Source of the DNA: Actinomycetota bacterium
GTDB lineage: Bacteria > Actinomycetota > Actinomycetes > Streptosporangiales > Streptosporangiaceae
Length of the DNA: 26,469 bases
Reading direction: 5' to 3'
NCBI GenBank assembly: GCA_003168295.1
Contig: PMST01000482.1
Span: 890 to 27,358, forward strand
Positions 7,004 through 14,986 of this stretch are shown piece by piece. The position numbers and the translations under genes were made by a program. Positions within the stretch are counted from its first letter, which is position 1, and each line of letters begins with the position of its first letter. Under the pieces are notes generated by a model. The model made no database searches. It saw only the letters and a list, made by a program, of their open reading frames with translations, and was not told the DNA's origin.

Positions 7004-7812
7004 CACCGGATCAAGGCGCTCATCCGGTCTGGCCGCCCCGCGGCCAAGAGCGCTAATGCGCGACCCGCGGGATCTCCCGTTCCCTCTTCGATGACCGCCG
7101 CCTCGTCCGGTTCGATGACCGCTGCTTCGATGAACGCTGCCCCGTCAGGTTCGATAACGGCCGCCCCGTGCGCTCGGGCGGGGCGGGTCCGGGGCGTCCG
7201 GACCTTGGCGCCGCGGACCCAGCGCTCGAGGATCGTGCTGAGCTGCGCCTCGAACATATGCACCACCGGCAGCGACGGGTCGAGCAGCCACTGCAGTTGC
7301 ATGCCGTCCATCAGGGCGAAGACGCCGCGGGCCTCGATCTCGATCTGCTCGTCGTCCATCGGGCCGACCTCGCCGAGCTCCGTTGCCTCACGGAGGTATC
7401 GGATACCCTTGTTGACGACCGTCTGGTACCGCTCGACCGCCCAGTCCCTGGCCGGGTGCTGTGGGTCGGTGGCCTCGGTGGACAGGGTCAGCAGGAGCTC
7501 GATGAGACCCGGCTCGGTCGTGTGGTAGTTCATGAGGCCCGGGAGCCGGCGGAAGTACTCCAGACCTTGGGCTCCCTCGAAGTGGTGGTCGTCGTCGTCC
7601 TCCCAGTGATTGAGGACCGCCTGGAGCAGGCCGTACTTGTTTCCGAAGTGCCGGGCCAGGGCGGCCGGCGTGACGCCGACGTCGTTGGCGATCTGGCGCA
7701 GCGAACCCCCGTACCCGTAGCGGGCAAAGATCCTTGAAGCGGCGTCGACGATCTCGCGACGTCGCCTGATCCCCTTCTGGTACGGACCGCGGGGAATCAC
7801 CACTCTGGACAT
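6688..7812 (-). CDS. TetR-family transcriptional regulator with an abnormal C-terminal extension
   Basis: DNA-binding repressor, probably ligand-responsive. The N-terminal HTH lies near residues 20-65 (REIVDAASRIFARYGYGG, then SLRQIANDVGVTPAALARHF). The C-terminal ligand domain continues to about 205, including MDGMQLQWLLDPSLPVV, typical of TetR_C-type repressors. The 374-residue frame is far longer than the usual 190-230. Beyond about residue 205 it is an Ala/Pro/Arg tail with four AVIE-like repeats (about 218-242), and it then runs antisense through the lactonase terminator and 316 bases of lactonase coding sequence to the TGA at 6688. The tail is probably not ancestral; a stop may have been lost near the repeats. 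Start ATG 7812 has a weak GGGTGA ribosome site. It is divergent from the ABC transporter operon and is the best candidate for binding the locus palindrome. Confidence 0.82.
   Translation of the reverse strand: MSRVVIPRGPYQKGIRRRREIVDAASRIFARYGYGGSLRQIANDVGVTPAALARHFGNKYGLLQAVLNHWEDDDDHHFEGAQGLEYFRRLPGLMNYHTTEPGLIELLLTLSTEATDPQHPARDWAVERYQTVVNKGIRYLREATELGEVGPMDDEQIEIEARGVFALMDGMQLQWLLDPSLPVVHMFEAQLSTILERWVRGAKVRTPRTRPARAHGAAVIEPDGAAFIEAAVIEPDEAAVIEEGTGDPAGRALALLAAGRPDRMSALIRCQANRRHTGVGTGVEDRKRSPGASPSNSITARASESWLATITKRPSGEKMSSRGSRPCVGASSTRSNVPLSTLKRNRAMVSLAAPRLDTSTLRPDGEIRIAAAWL
7005..7046 (+). terminator. Double hairpin after the lactonase gene
   Basis: ACCGGAT (7005-7011) pairs with ATCCGGT (7022-7028) across a 10-base loop. 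TGGCCGC (7030-7036) then pairs with GCGGCCA (7040-7046) across CCC. There is no U-run, as is common for GC-rich actinobacterial terminators. Both hairpins begin within two bases of the lactonase stop and lie antisense within the 3' tail of the TetR frame. Confidence 0.5.
7087..7161. repeat. Imperfect in-frame repeats in the TetR tail
   Basis: TTCGATGACCGC-like 12-mers occur at 7087, 7111, 7126 and 7150, spaced 24, 15 and 24 bases, all multiples of three. On the minus strand they encode AVIE-type units (EPDGAAFIEAAVIEPDEAAVIE). The array sits where a normal TetR protein should end. Confidence 0.65.
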
Positions 7813-7864
7813 GTCATCACCCTATGGGTTGTTCGCCTGCCAGCCATCGCCGCCTCGCTCCTCC

Positions 7865-7892
7865 TTGACCGGGAGTTTGGCCCGGCTCTAAA
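7865..7892 (+). promoter_or_regulatory. Putative promoter of the sugar ABC transporter operon
   Basis: TTGACC (7865-7870), a 16-base spacer and TCTAAA (7887-7892). The palindromic site C begins immediately downstream and would cover the transcription start. This gives a leader of about 120 bases before the binding-protein ATG. Confidence 0.45.
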
Positions 7893-7908
7893 GTGGACAC
7901 CCAGTAAC
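7893..7908. promoter_or_regulatory. Candidate operator C, TetR/ABC transporter intergenic region
   Basis: GTGGACACCCAGTAAC; its reverse complement begins GTTACTGG, seven of eight matching the left half of site B (GTAACTGG). It lies in the divergent region between the TetR gene and the transporter operon, right at the predicted transporter start point. The second half-site is poor. Confidence 0.42.
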
Positions 7909-8017
7909 AATAAAAACCTCAACGGGTGGTAACTATTGATGATCGCCCCTCGGCGCCACCCCCTCAAGCCATCAGGCATGTTTGTCCGCAACGACGCGCC
8001 CCCCTCGGAGACCAAAC

Positions 8018-9382
8018 ATGAACAGACCCGGCAGCCGTGACCGTAACGGCGTATCACGGCGCAAATTCCTGGCGATGGCCAGCGCCGCGGGTGTTTTGCC
8101 CATCGTCCTCGAAGCCTGCAGCAGCTCGTCATCGACGTCCGGCGCCAGCACATCCGGCGGATCCGGCGCAACCGGCACGATCGAATTCTGGGACGGTGAA
8201 GTAGGCACCGGCCAGCTCAACACCGAAGCCAAGACCCTCACCGACGCCTTCAAGTTCGGCAAGATCACCGGGACCTACGACCTCCTCACCGGCAACCTCT
8301 ACGAGGTCATCGAGGCGGCGCTGGCCGCCAATAAGGGCCCGGCGGTCGCCGGGGGTTACGCCTACCAGGCGTTCCAGTTCGCCGACCAGGGCGACATCCA
8401 CTACGCCGACAACGTCGTCGCGAAGATGCAGGCCAACGGGCAGTACGCCGACTACCTCGACGGCCTGTTCACGCCGCTGAAGACCTCCAAGGGATACGTC
8501 GGCATTCCTTATGGCGTCGATACCCGGGCCCTGTGGTACAACAAGAGCCTGCTGGCGAAGGCGGGCGCGGCCGTACCGACCGACTGGCCGTCCTTCCTGG
8601 CCGCCGCCAAGGCGCTCAAGAAGATCGGCGTCTACGGGTACGTCACCGCCGCGGCGAGCAGCAACTCGGCCTACGGGACCCACACCCTGGCCAGCTTCAT
8701 GATCAACAACGGCGGCGGCATGTTCGACGAGGCCGGAAACGTCGACTGCCTGTACGACCGCAACGTCGAGGCGATCGACTTTCTGCTCGAACTGGTCCAG
8801 GGGGGTTACGTCGACCCCGGCTCGGTCAGCTACATCGACACCGACGTCTACAGCGAGCTCAAGGCCGGACGCGCCGGCATGGCGCTGGCCAACCCCACCA
8901 TCCCCCAAGAGTGCGGCACCGATCCGGTCACCGGCGACCTGGTGGTGATGAGCCCGCTCGCGGGGCCGCACGGGGACAAGGGCACCATCCAGTACCTGAA
9001 GAACTACCAGATGTACACCAGGACGCCGAGCATCGCGGCCTCCGAGGACTTCCTGCTCTGGTGGAACCAGCAGTTCGTCGGGGCGAAGGGGTTCTACGCC
9101 CAGGGCATCACCGCGGCGGTGCCGATCCGCAAGTCCGCGATCGCGCTGCCCCAGGTCCAGGCCAACCCGCAGCTGGTGAAGATCATCAACGAGTGGGTGC
9201 CGGTGGCCAAGGCCGAGTCCGCCCGCTCGCCGGTTATTTTCTCCGGGCTCGCCACGGTCGACAACGGCACGGCCATGGTGCAGTGCATACAGTCGATCCT
9301 GGGCGGGAAGGTAACGGCTAAAGACGCCCTGACGACCCTTCAGTCAGGGATCCAGAACTATGGCATCTCCTACAAGGCGTGA
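8018..9382 (+). CDS. ABC transporter sugar-binding lipoprotein (family 1 extracellular solute-binding)
   Basis: Captures the substrate outside the membrane and delivers it to the two downstream permeases. The 454-residue protein starts at ATG 8018, with GGAG eight bases upstream; an in-frame TTG at 7982 has no better site. The N-terminus has a twin-arginine motif SRRKFLAM, a hydrophobic stretch, and a lipobox-like VLEAC followed by a Ser/Thr/Gly linker (SSSSSTSGAST), so it is a Tat-exported lipoprotein. The mature part has typical CUT1 binding-protein features, TIEFWDGEVGTGQL near the start and GYVGIPYGVDTRALWYNKSLL in the middle, as in maltose or oligosaccharide binding proteins. First gene of a three-gene operon. 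The substrate is unknown; context suggests a glycoside or oligosaccharide. Confidence 0.92.
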   Translation: MNRPGSRDRNGVSRRKFLAMASAAGVLPIVLEACSSSSSTSGASTSGGSGATGTIEFWDGEVGTGQLNTEAKTLTDAFKFGKITGTYDLLTGNLYEVIEAALAANKGPAVAGGYAYQAFQFADQGDIHYADNVVAKMQANGQYADYLDGLFTPLKTSKGYVGIPYGVDTRALWYNKSLLAKAGAAVPTDWPSFLAAAKALKKIGVYGYVTAAASSNSAYGTHTLASFMINNGGGMFDEAGNVDCLYDRNVEAIDFLLELVQGGYVDPGSVSYIDTDVYSELKAGRAGMALANPTIPQECGTDPVTGDLVVMSPLAGPHGDKGTIQYLKNYQMYTRTPSIAASEDFLLWWNQQFVGAKGFYAQGITAAVPIRKSAIALPQVQANPQLVKIINEWVPVAKAESARSPVIFSGLATVDNGTAMVQCIQSILGGKVTAKDALTTLQSGIQNYGISYKA

Positions 9383-9432
9383 CGGCCCGAGCCGGTACCG
9401 CGTCCTGACCTCCCAGAGGGTATGAGGCTGAG

Positions 9433-10407
9433 GTGGCGAGCACTAAGACCGGACCTTCGAACGTACTGACCGGACTGGCCCGTGCTCGAAAGGGAGTAGG
9501 CCTCGGCGGCCGGAGCGAACACAAGCCCCGGCCGCCGCGGCGGTACTCCAACCGGGTCATCACCCTGACGCTGCTGGTCTTCCCGTCGGTGTTCCTGGTC
9601 GTCCTCATCTACGGCTACCCGGCGGTCGGCGCGGTGATCCAGTCGCTGCACAACGGCAACCTGGTCCAAACGGGTCCCTATGTGGCGCTGCAAAATTACT
9701 GGACCGACTTCCACAACCCCGTCTTCTGGCACGCGGTCCGGTTCACGGTGGTGTACTGCGTGGTGGGCGTGTTCGGCAGCTGGGTGGTCGGCCTCGGGCT
9801 GGCCCTGCTGCTGCGGAAGAGGATGCACGCCCGGAGCTTCTTCAAGACGCTGCTGCTGCTGCCCTGGGTCGTGCCCGTGGTGGTGACGGCGACCGGCTGG
9901 AACTACCTCGTCGCCACCCCGTCGAGCCCGGTGCCGCGGATCGCCCAGGACCTGGGTTTCGGCCAGCTGCTGTTCCTTGACAGTCCGGGCCTGGCCGAGT
10001 TCATCGTCTGCGTATACAAGATCTGGCTGAGCTTTCCGTTCATGATGCTGATGACCAGCGCGGCGCTGGCCGGCGTGGAGGAGCATCTCTACGAGGCGGC
10101 CCGGGTGGACGGGGCCGGCGCCTGGCAGCTGTTCCGGCGCATCACGCTGCCCCTGATCGCACGCTCCACGTACATCAGCTGGATCTTGATGTTCATCTTC
10201 TGCATCGGTGACTTCCAGTCGATCTATCTCCTCACCGGCGGCGGCCCGGTCAGCTCGACCAACACCCTCGTCGTGCTCTCCTACCAGACCGTCTTCGGCG
10301 ACTTCCAGACCGGACCGGGCGTCGCGATCGGCATCATCATGCTGCTGGTGTCCGTGCTGGTCTCCGTCGTCTTGTTCCGGCGGATCAAAAAGGTGGCGAT
10401 ATCGTGA
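9433..10407 (+). CDS. Carbohydrate ABC transporter permease, MalF/UgpA-type
   Basis: Inner-membrane subunit of a CUT1 sugar importer, 324 residues with about six membrane segments after a basic N-terminal tail. The first is ITLTLLVFPSVFLVVLIYGY near 38-57. The EAA loop that docks the ATPase is seen as EEHLYEAARVDGAGAWQLFR near 216-235, followed by ITLPLI. Start GTG 9433, with GAGG upstream. It follows the binding-protein gene by 50 bases and overlaps the next permease by four (GTGA). No ATPase gene is in the operon, so a shared MsiK/UgpC-type ATPase encoded elsewhere is expected, as is common in actinobacteria. Confidence 0.93.
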   Translation: MASTKTGPSNVLTGLARARKGVGLGGRSEHKPRPPRRYSNRVITLTLLVFPSVFLVVLIYGYPAVGAVIQSLHNGNLVQTGPYVALQNYWTDFHNPVFWHAVRFTVVYCVVGVFGSWVVGLGLALLLRKRMHARSFFKTLLLLPWVVPVVVTATGWNYLVATPSSPVPRIAQDLGFGQLLFLDSPGLAEFIVCVYKIWLSFPFMMLMTSAALAGVEEHLYEAARVDGAGAWQLFRRITLPLIARSTYISWILMFIFCIGDFQSIYLLTGGGPVSSTNTLVVLSYQTVFGDFQTGPGVAIGIIMLLVSVLVSVVLFRRIKKVAIS

Positions 10408-11291
10408 GCACCCTCACCCCGGTGACCTTCGAAGAAGGCCCGGCGGCCCCGCCCGGCGGCGCCAGGAGGAAGAAGGTGTCGGCGGGCGGGGCGCCGCAGT
10501 GGCGCTACACCCTGATCGTCCTGATCATCGTCATCGTGCTGCTGATCCCGGTGTTCGTCACGGTGGTGCTGGCGTTCCGGCCGCAGATCCAGTCCACCTC
10601 GCACTCGTACTTCACGTTCCAGAACTTCAGCTACGTCTTCGCCCAGACCCAGGTTCTCACCTGGCTGCGAAACAGCCTGGTCGTGACGCTGGCGACGGTC
10701 CTGGTCGCGGTCCTCGTCGCCGCGCCGGCCGGTTACGTGCTTTCCCGGGGCCGCAGCAAGGCGGTCAGCGGCTACGCGCTGCTGCTCTTTATCGCGCAAT
10801 CGTTCCCGCAGATCGTCTCGGTCATACCGTTGTTCGTCCTGTTCGCCAAGTTCAACCTCGACGACAACCTGATCGGGCTGGCGATCGTGTACGTCAGCAG
10901 CACCATCTCGGTGGCGACGTGGATGATGGCGGCCTACTTCGACACCATCCCGGTCGCCCTGGAGGAAGCGGCGTGGATCGACGGCTGCTCGCTATTCAAG
11001 GGCTTCGTCCGGATCGTGCTGCGCAATTCCCTCCCCGGGGTCCTGTCGGCCGCCATCTTCGCCTTCCTGCTGGCCTGGAGCGACTTCCTGATCGCGGTCG
11101 TGTTTCTCCGTTCGGACACCAACTTCACCCTGCCGATCGGCCTGCAGACCTTCTTCTCGACCAACAGCACCGAATGGGGCTACGTGATGGCCGTCTCGGT
11201 CGTCGTGATGGTGCCGCCCATCATCGTCTTCAGCTTCCTGAACCGCTACTTCAGCATCGGCGGGATCGGCGGTTCGCTGGCGGGCCGCTAG
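10404..11291 (+). CDS. Carbohydrate ABC transporter permease, MalG/UgpE-type
   Basis: Second membrane subunit of the importer, 295 residues. A cytoplasmic N-terminus rich in Gly/Lys is followed by the first membrane segment TLIVLIIVIVLLIPVFVTVV (about 36-55). The EAA loop is ALEEAAWIDGCSLFKGFVRI near 183-202, and a MalG-like end has VVMVPPIIVFSFLNRYFS. Its GTG start is fused with the stop of the preceding permease in a GTGA overlap, so the two are translationally coupled. It ends 12 bases from the convergent TIM-barrel gene, with a short hairpin spanning the gap. Confidence 0.93.
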   Translation: MSTLTPVTFEEGPAAPPGGARRKKVSAGGAPQWRYTLIVLIIVIVLLIPVFVTVVLAFRPQIQSTSHSYFTFQNFSYVFAQTQVLTWLRNSLVVTLATVLVAVLVAAPAGYVLSRGRSKAVSGYALLLFIAQSFPQIVSVIPLFVLFAKFNLDDNLIGLAIVYVSSTISVATWMMAAYFDTIPVALEEAAWIDGCSLFKGFVRIVLRNSLPGVLSAAIFAFLLAWSDFLIAVVFLRSDTNFTLPIGLQTFFSTNSTEWGYVMAVSVVVMVPPIIVFSFLNRYFSIGGIGGSLAGR

Positions 11292-11302
11292 GGCTCGCGG
11301 CC
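11283..11302. terminator. Possible bidirectional terminator between permease and TIM-barrel gene
   Basis: GGCCGC (11283-11288) pairs with GCGGCC (11297-11302) across an eight-base loop, followed on the plus strand by GTTATT. It overlaps the permease stop codon and the only space between two convergent genes. Confidence 0.35.
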
Positions 11303-11303
11303 G

Positions 11304-12245
11304 TTATTCGACGTTGAGTCCGGCGTCCTTGGCCAGGTCGGTGAGGAATTCCAGCGCGAGGATGTATTCGCGGTCCACGGCCGGCGACGCCTCGACGTTC
11401 GACTGGTAAGCGCCGGCCTGCGGCCTCGTCCCGCGCGACACGCCGGGAATGTCCTCGAATTCCAGCGAGACCACGCCGTCGTAACCGACGTCCTTCAGCG
11501 CCTTCATGGCACTCGCCCAGTCGATTTTGCCCTTTCCCGGGCGGAAGTGCATGTTGTTGGTGCCGTCGTTGTCGGAGAAGTCGCAGTGCCACAGACGGTC
11601 GGCCAGGCGGTAGATCGACACATGGGTCATGTCGCCCAGCGGGAAGGTGTGGCTCGGGTCGAGGTTGACCCCGAGAGCCGGGTTGTCCACCGCTTCGATC
11701 AGCCGGAGCAATCCCTCGGCGGTGGCGGCGTAGCGGAACGGGTGCATCTCCAGGCTGTACTTCAGCCCGACCGACTCCGCGTACTGGGCGCACTGCCGGA
11801 TGGCGTCGACGTAATCCAGCCAGTTCTGCTTCCAGTCCAGGTCGGCCGGCATGTCGACGGTGAAGGTCTGTGTTATCGCGCGATCGATGATCGCGGGATA
11901 GCGGACGGCGAAGGGATAGTGGGTGACGGTGTTCACGATCGTCGTGCCGAGGGCGGCCCCGACGTCGCTGAAGCGCTTGAAGTTCTCCACCGCCTCGGCG
12001 CGTACCGCGGCGTCGCCGCTGGCCAGCTCGCCGGGATTGGCCACGAACTGGGACAGCAGCATGCCCTCACCGTCTAGGACCGAGCGCAGGTCCTTGACGG
12101 TCTGCGGCGTGTAGTACGCGCTGAGCGTCTCCGGCTTCCATCCGATCAGCTCCACGGCCCGGAAGCCGAGACCGCGGATGCGGCGTATCGCGCCGTCGTA
12201 GGGCTCTTCCCACTTGAACGGCCAGACCGGAGCTCCGAACCTCAT
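11304..12245 (-). CDS. Xylose isomerase-like TIM-barrel protein (sugar phosphate isomerase/epimerase family), paralogue 1
   Basis: AP-endonuclease-2/xylose-isomerase-like barrel of 313 residues, expected to bind a divalent metal and act on a sugar by isomerisation, epimerisation, beta-elimination or hydration. The metal-ligand set is visible as Glu in YSLEMHPFRY, Asp/His in LGVNLDPSHTF, His in WHCDFSDNDG and Glu in VVSLEFEDIPG. The N-terminus MRFGAPVWPFKWEEPYDGAI is very close to the paralogue at 14987-15928, and the two are about 60 percent identical by eye. ATG 12245 follows AAAGGA. A strong promoter (TTGACA-N17-TAACGT) lies upstream with palindrome D over its -10. Related barrels include levoglucosan-pathway LgdB and C-deglycosidase CarC; the exact reaction is unknown. 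Confidence 0.88.
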   Translation of the reverse strand: MRFGAPVWPFKWEEPYDGAIRRIRGLGFRAVELIGWKPETLSAYYTPQTVKDLRSVLDGEGMLLSQFVANPGELASGDAAVRAEAVENFKRFSDVGAALGTTIVNTVTHYPFAVRYPAIIDRAITQTFTVDMPADLDWKQNWLDYVDAIRQCAQYAESVGLKYSLEMHPFRYAATAEGLLRLIEAVDNPALGVNLDPSHTFPLGDMTHVSIYRLADRLWHCDFSDNDGTNNMHFRPGKGKIDWASAMKALKDVGYDGVVSLEFEDIPGVSRGTRPQAGAYQSNVEASPAVDREYILALEFLTDLAKDAGLNVE

Positions 12246-12278
12246 GATGCGTCCTTTACCTCAACCGGGGGGCATATT

Positions 12279-12294
12279 GTTTACGGACGTTAGC
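12279..12294. promoter_or_regulatory. Candidate operator D, TIM-barrel 1 promoter
   Basis: GTTTACGGACGTTAGC (reverse complement GCTAACGTCCGTAAAC), one of the better palindromes of the set, with halves GTTTACGG and GCTAACGT. It covers the whole -10 box of the TIM-barrel 1 promoter. Confidence 0.5.
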
Positions 12295-12315
12295 AATTCA
12301 GCCTATGGGTGTCAA
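12287..12315 (-). promoter_or_regulatory. Sigma-70-type promoter of TIM-barrel gene 1
   Basis: On the minus strand, perfect TTGACA (12315-12310), a 17-base spacer and TAACGT (12292-12287), about 42 bases before the ATG. The -10 lies inside palindrome D. Confidence 0.62.
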
Positions 12316-12415
12316 CAGCCGGCCCCGGCCGGCCGCAGGGCTTGCGGTCCCAGGCGCGACGCGGGCGCTGGGCGGGCAGCAGTGGGCGCGGGCATGAGCG
12401 CGCGCGGGCAGTATC

Positions 12416-12444
12416 TGTACAGAATTGTTGATGACTGATAACGT
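12416..12444 (+). promoter_or_regulatory. Putative promoter of TIM-barrel 2 / MFS operon
   Basis: TGTACA (12416-12421), a 17-base spacer and TAACGT (12439-12444). The -10 is identical to that of the divergent TIM-barrel 1 promoter, and palindrome F overlaps the spacer and -10. Confidence 0.42.
12427..12442. promoter_or_regulatory. Candidate operator F, TIM-barrel 2 promoter
   Basis: GTTGATGACTGATAAC, half-sites GTTG and TAAC, matching site A at 10 of 16 positions. It overlaps the predicted -10 box. It is weaker than sites B, D and G. Confidence 0.35.
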
Positions 12445-12507
12445 TTCGTTCGGTCGAGGATCGCAGCGCTCAGACCGGCGACTACGGCGGTGAAGGAGAA
12501 GGTTTCG

Positions 12508-13395
12508 ATGGCGCGGCTAGGTGTGCTGACCAGTGAATTCGAGCGCCCCAGCCTGGAGGCGACCCTGGACGCCATCGTCGGCCACAACATCGGTGCCGTC
12601 CAATTCCAGCTCGGCTCGGCGGTGCCGTCCGTCCCGCTGCAGACTGCGCTGCACATGGGCCTGGATGTCCTGGGGACACACCTGAGCCCCGCCTTCTGCG
12701 GCGAGATCCGCGGCCAGCTGGCCGAGCGCGGCCTCGCCTTGGCTGCGGTAGACGGCACCTTCAACATGATCGATCCCGACGAGAAGCGCCGCTGGACCAA
12801 CCTCGGCTATCTGCAGCAGCTGGTGGAGTGCTGCGACGCGCTGGGCACGTCCGTCGTGACCCTGTGCACGGGCAGCCGCGACGAGATCATGTGGCGGCGC
12901 CACCCGGACAACGACAGCCCAGAAGCCATGGCGGATCTGGTCGCGGTGATGCGAGCGGCCGCGCGGACGGCCGAAGAGCACGGGGTGACGCTCGCGTTCG
13001 AGCCCGAGGTCAACAACGTCGCCAGCTCGCCGGAAAGGGCCCGCCAGCTGATCGACGAGGTCGGATCACCCGCGGTCAAGGTCGTCATGGACCCGGCCAA
13101 CATCTTCAAGGCCGGCCAGCTGCCCCAGATGCAGGACAAGCTCCGGGAAGCCTTTCACCTGCTCGGCCACGACGTGGCCCTGGCCCACGCCAAGGACCTC
13201 GACCACGACGGCGAGGCTGGCCACCTGGGGGCGGGCCAGGGACTCCTGGATTATCCGCTCTACCTCTCCCTGTTGCAGCAGAGCGGCTTCGACGGCACCA
13301 TCGTCCTGCACCAGATGCACCATCTCAGCGACGCGGAGATCGACTCGTGTTTCGCTTTCGTGGGCCGCAAGGCGCCCGCTGGCTTCCTGAATTAA
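12508..13395 (+). CDS. Xylose isomerase-like TIM-barrel protein (sugar phosphate isomerase/epimerase family), divergent member
   Basis: A second type of barrel in the locus, 295 residues and only distantly related to the 313-residue pair. The metal site is read as Glu in LAFEPEVNNV (about 170), Asp in VKVVMDPANIF (about 203), His in ALAHAKDLDHDG (about 234) and a C-terminal LHQM segment. This is the DPAN...HAKD pattern seen in hydroxypyruvate-isomerase and IolE/IolI-like proteins. ATG 12508 is chosen over an in-frame GTG at 12490 because AAGGAGAAGG lies directly upstream. It is divergent from TIM-barrel 1 and is followed 30 bases later by the MFS gene, probably as an operon. Substrate unknown; it could act after or beside the oxidase in keto-sugar breakdown. 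Confidence 0.85.
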   Translation: MARLGVLTSEFERPSLEATLDAIVGHNIGAVQFQLGSAVPSVPLQTALHMGLDVLGTHLSPAFCGEIRGQLAERGLALAAVDGTFNMIDPDEKRRWTNLGYLQQLVECCDALGTSVVTLCTGSRDEIMWRRHPDNDSPEAMADLVAVMRAAARTAEEHGVTLAFEPEVNNVASSPERARQLIDEVGSPAVKVVMDPANIFKAGQLPQMQDKLREAFHLLGHDVALAHAKDLDHDGEAGHLGAGQGLLDYPLYLSLLQQSGFDGTIVLHQMHHLSDAEIDSCFAFVGRKAPAGFLN

Positions 13396-13425
13396 CAGCC
13401 CGGGTGGCGGCCGCCGCCGGACGAG

Positions 13426-14901
13426 GTGCTGCTGGTGAACCGCCATGCGTGGTACGGGCCGCTGCGGCGGACGCCGTTCGTCACCTCGCGGACCGCCCGG
13501 CCTGCCGCGCGGATAACCTCCCAGCAGGCGACCGCCGTGGCCTACGTGGTCACCATGTTCCTGTGCGCGATGGACACCGCGATCGTCAACGTCGCCCTGC
13601 CTACCCTGGCCCGGGTGTTCCGGACCTCGGACGCGTCGGTGCAGTGGACGGTTATCGCCTACGTGCTGAGCCTGGCCATCTGGATCCCGGCCTCCGGGCG
13701 TATCGCCGACCGGATCGGGACCAAGCGGGCCTTCCTCGTCGCGCTCGCCGTCTTCACCCTGGCCTCCGCCGCGTGCGGGGTCGCGCGGGATCTTCCCGGG
13801 CTGGTCGCCGCCCGGGCCGTGCAAGGGGCCGGGGGCGGAATGCTCATGCCCACGAGCACCTCGATGCTCTGGCGCGCCTATCCGCCCGCGCAGCGAGCCA
13901 GGCTCGGCCGCATCCTCATCCTGCCGATCCTGGTGGCGCCGGCCGCCGCGCCGGTCGTCGGCGGCCTCCTGATCGACAAGCTGTCGTGGGGCTGGATCTT
14001 CTACTTGAACCTGCCCTTCGGCGCCATCGGGCTCCTGCTCGGCGCCCGGTACCTCGTCGAGTACCGGGCCGGACGGCAGGAAAGATTCGATGTGGCCGGC
14101 TTCCTGCTGTCCGGTGTCGGCCTGTGCCTCGTCCTGTACGCCATCAGCGAGGGCTCGCTGCTCGGCTGGACCGCCCCTGCGGTGGACGCGTCCGCGGCGG
14201 CCGGCCTGGTGTGCCTGGCCGTATTCGTCCGCCTCGAGCTCCGGCGGACATTCCCGATCCTGAGGGTCGCGCTGCTCAGGCACCGCCTTTTCCTTGCGAC
14301 CAACGTGGCGGGCGCGTTCAGCACGGCCTCGTTCCTGGGCATCCTCTACCTGACCCCGATCTTCCTCCAGGTGGCCCGGGGACAGTCGGCAGTCAGCTCC
14401 GGGCTGACGACGTTCGTCGAAGCGGTCGGGGTCGTCGTCGCGACCCAAACGGTCGGCAGGCTCTATTCGCACATAGGTCCGCGTGCCATGTGCACCGCGG
14501 GCCTGGCGTTGCTCACCGCCGTCGTCGCGTCGATGGCGACCATCGACGCGCAGACCAGCCCGTGGACCGTTCGCGCCATGATGTTCACGGCCGGAGCGGC
14601 CAACGGCATGGTCTTCCTCTCCCTGCAGACCTCGATGTTCACGAGCATCGCCGCCGAAGATACCGGGGACGCATCGGCGATCTTCAACGCCAGCAGGCAG
14701 ACGTCTCTCGCGCTCGGGGTCGCCATCCTCTCCACCGTGGTGGCCGGCGTGGGCGGGGAGAGCTTCGTGGCGTTCCACGCCGCCTACCTGGCGGCGGCCC
14801 TGATCGCGCTGGCCGGCGCGGTCGCGGCCGTCACGCTGATCCACGACGATGATGCCCGGGCCACGCTGGCGCGCCGGAAGGATCCCCCAGATGCCGGCTG
14901 A
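13426..14901 (+). CDS. MFS transporter, DHA2 (EmrB/QacA-like) family
   Basis: Proton-coupled drug or metabolite exporter of 491 residues. Membrane segments begin at about residue 38 (VAYVVTMFLCAMDTAIVNVA, the DHA2-type first helix). Motif A is seen as GRIADRIGTKRAF near 97-109, and LPFGAIGLLLGAR near 196-208 is typical of 14-helix EmrB-type carriers. GTG 13426 lies too close to its GACGAG box; GTG 13435 is an alternative with GAGG nine bases upstream. Probably cotranscribed with TIM-barrel 2. In a glycoside pathway it could export the released aglycone or protect against it; that role is inference. Confidence 0.9.
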   Translation: MLLVNRHAWYGPLRRTPFVTSRTARPAARITSQQATAVAYVVTMFLCAMDTAIVNVALPTLARVFRTSDASVQWTVIAYVLSLAIWIPASGRIADRIGTKRAFLVALAVFTLASAACGVARDLPGLVAARAVQGAGGGMLMPTSTSMLWRAYPPAQRARLGRILILPILVAPAAAPVVGGLLIDKLSWGWIFYLNLPFGAIGLLLGARYLVEYRAGRQERFDVAGFLLSGVGLCLVLYAISEGSLLGWTAPAVDASAAAGLVCLAVFVRLELRRTFPILRVALLRHRLFLATNVAGAFSTASFLGILYLTPIFLQVARGQSAVSSGLTTFVEAVGVVVATQTVGRLYSHIGPRAMCTAGLALLTAVVASMATIDAQTSPWTVRAMMFTAGAANGMVFLSLQTSMFTSIAAEDTGDASAIFNASRQTSLALGVAILSTVVAGVGGESFVAFHAAYLAAALIALAGAVAAVTLIHDDDARATLARRKDPPDAG

Positions 14902-14915
14902 GGCCTTCCCGAAAA

Positions 14916-14931
14916 GTAAATCCTGCGATAC
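14916..14931. promoter_or_regulatory. Weak candidate operator E, upstream of TIM-barrel 3
   Basis: GTAAATCCTGCGATAC matches only the outer positions of the locus palindrome. It lies 56 bases before the TIM-barrel 3 start, in an AT-richer stretch that may hold its promoter. Confidence 0.22.
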
Positions 14932-14986
14932 ATTTCAACTGTAGTCAGATGGAAACTATTGGGCGTGGCGACGGAGGTATGGAACG

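Noticed and set aside
12828..14852. Long open frames on both strands over the TIM-barrel 2 and MFS genes
   Set aside because: They cross the end of one real gene and most of another, lack motifs, and are low-complexity Arg/Gly/Pro sequence.
14942..14957. Second GT-N12-AC 16-mer upstream of TIM-barrel 3
   Set aside because: Only the outer dinucleotides match; such a pattern is expected by chance about once per 256 positions.
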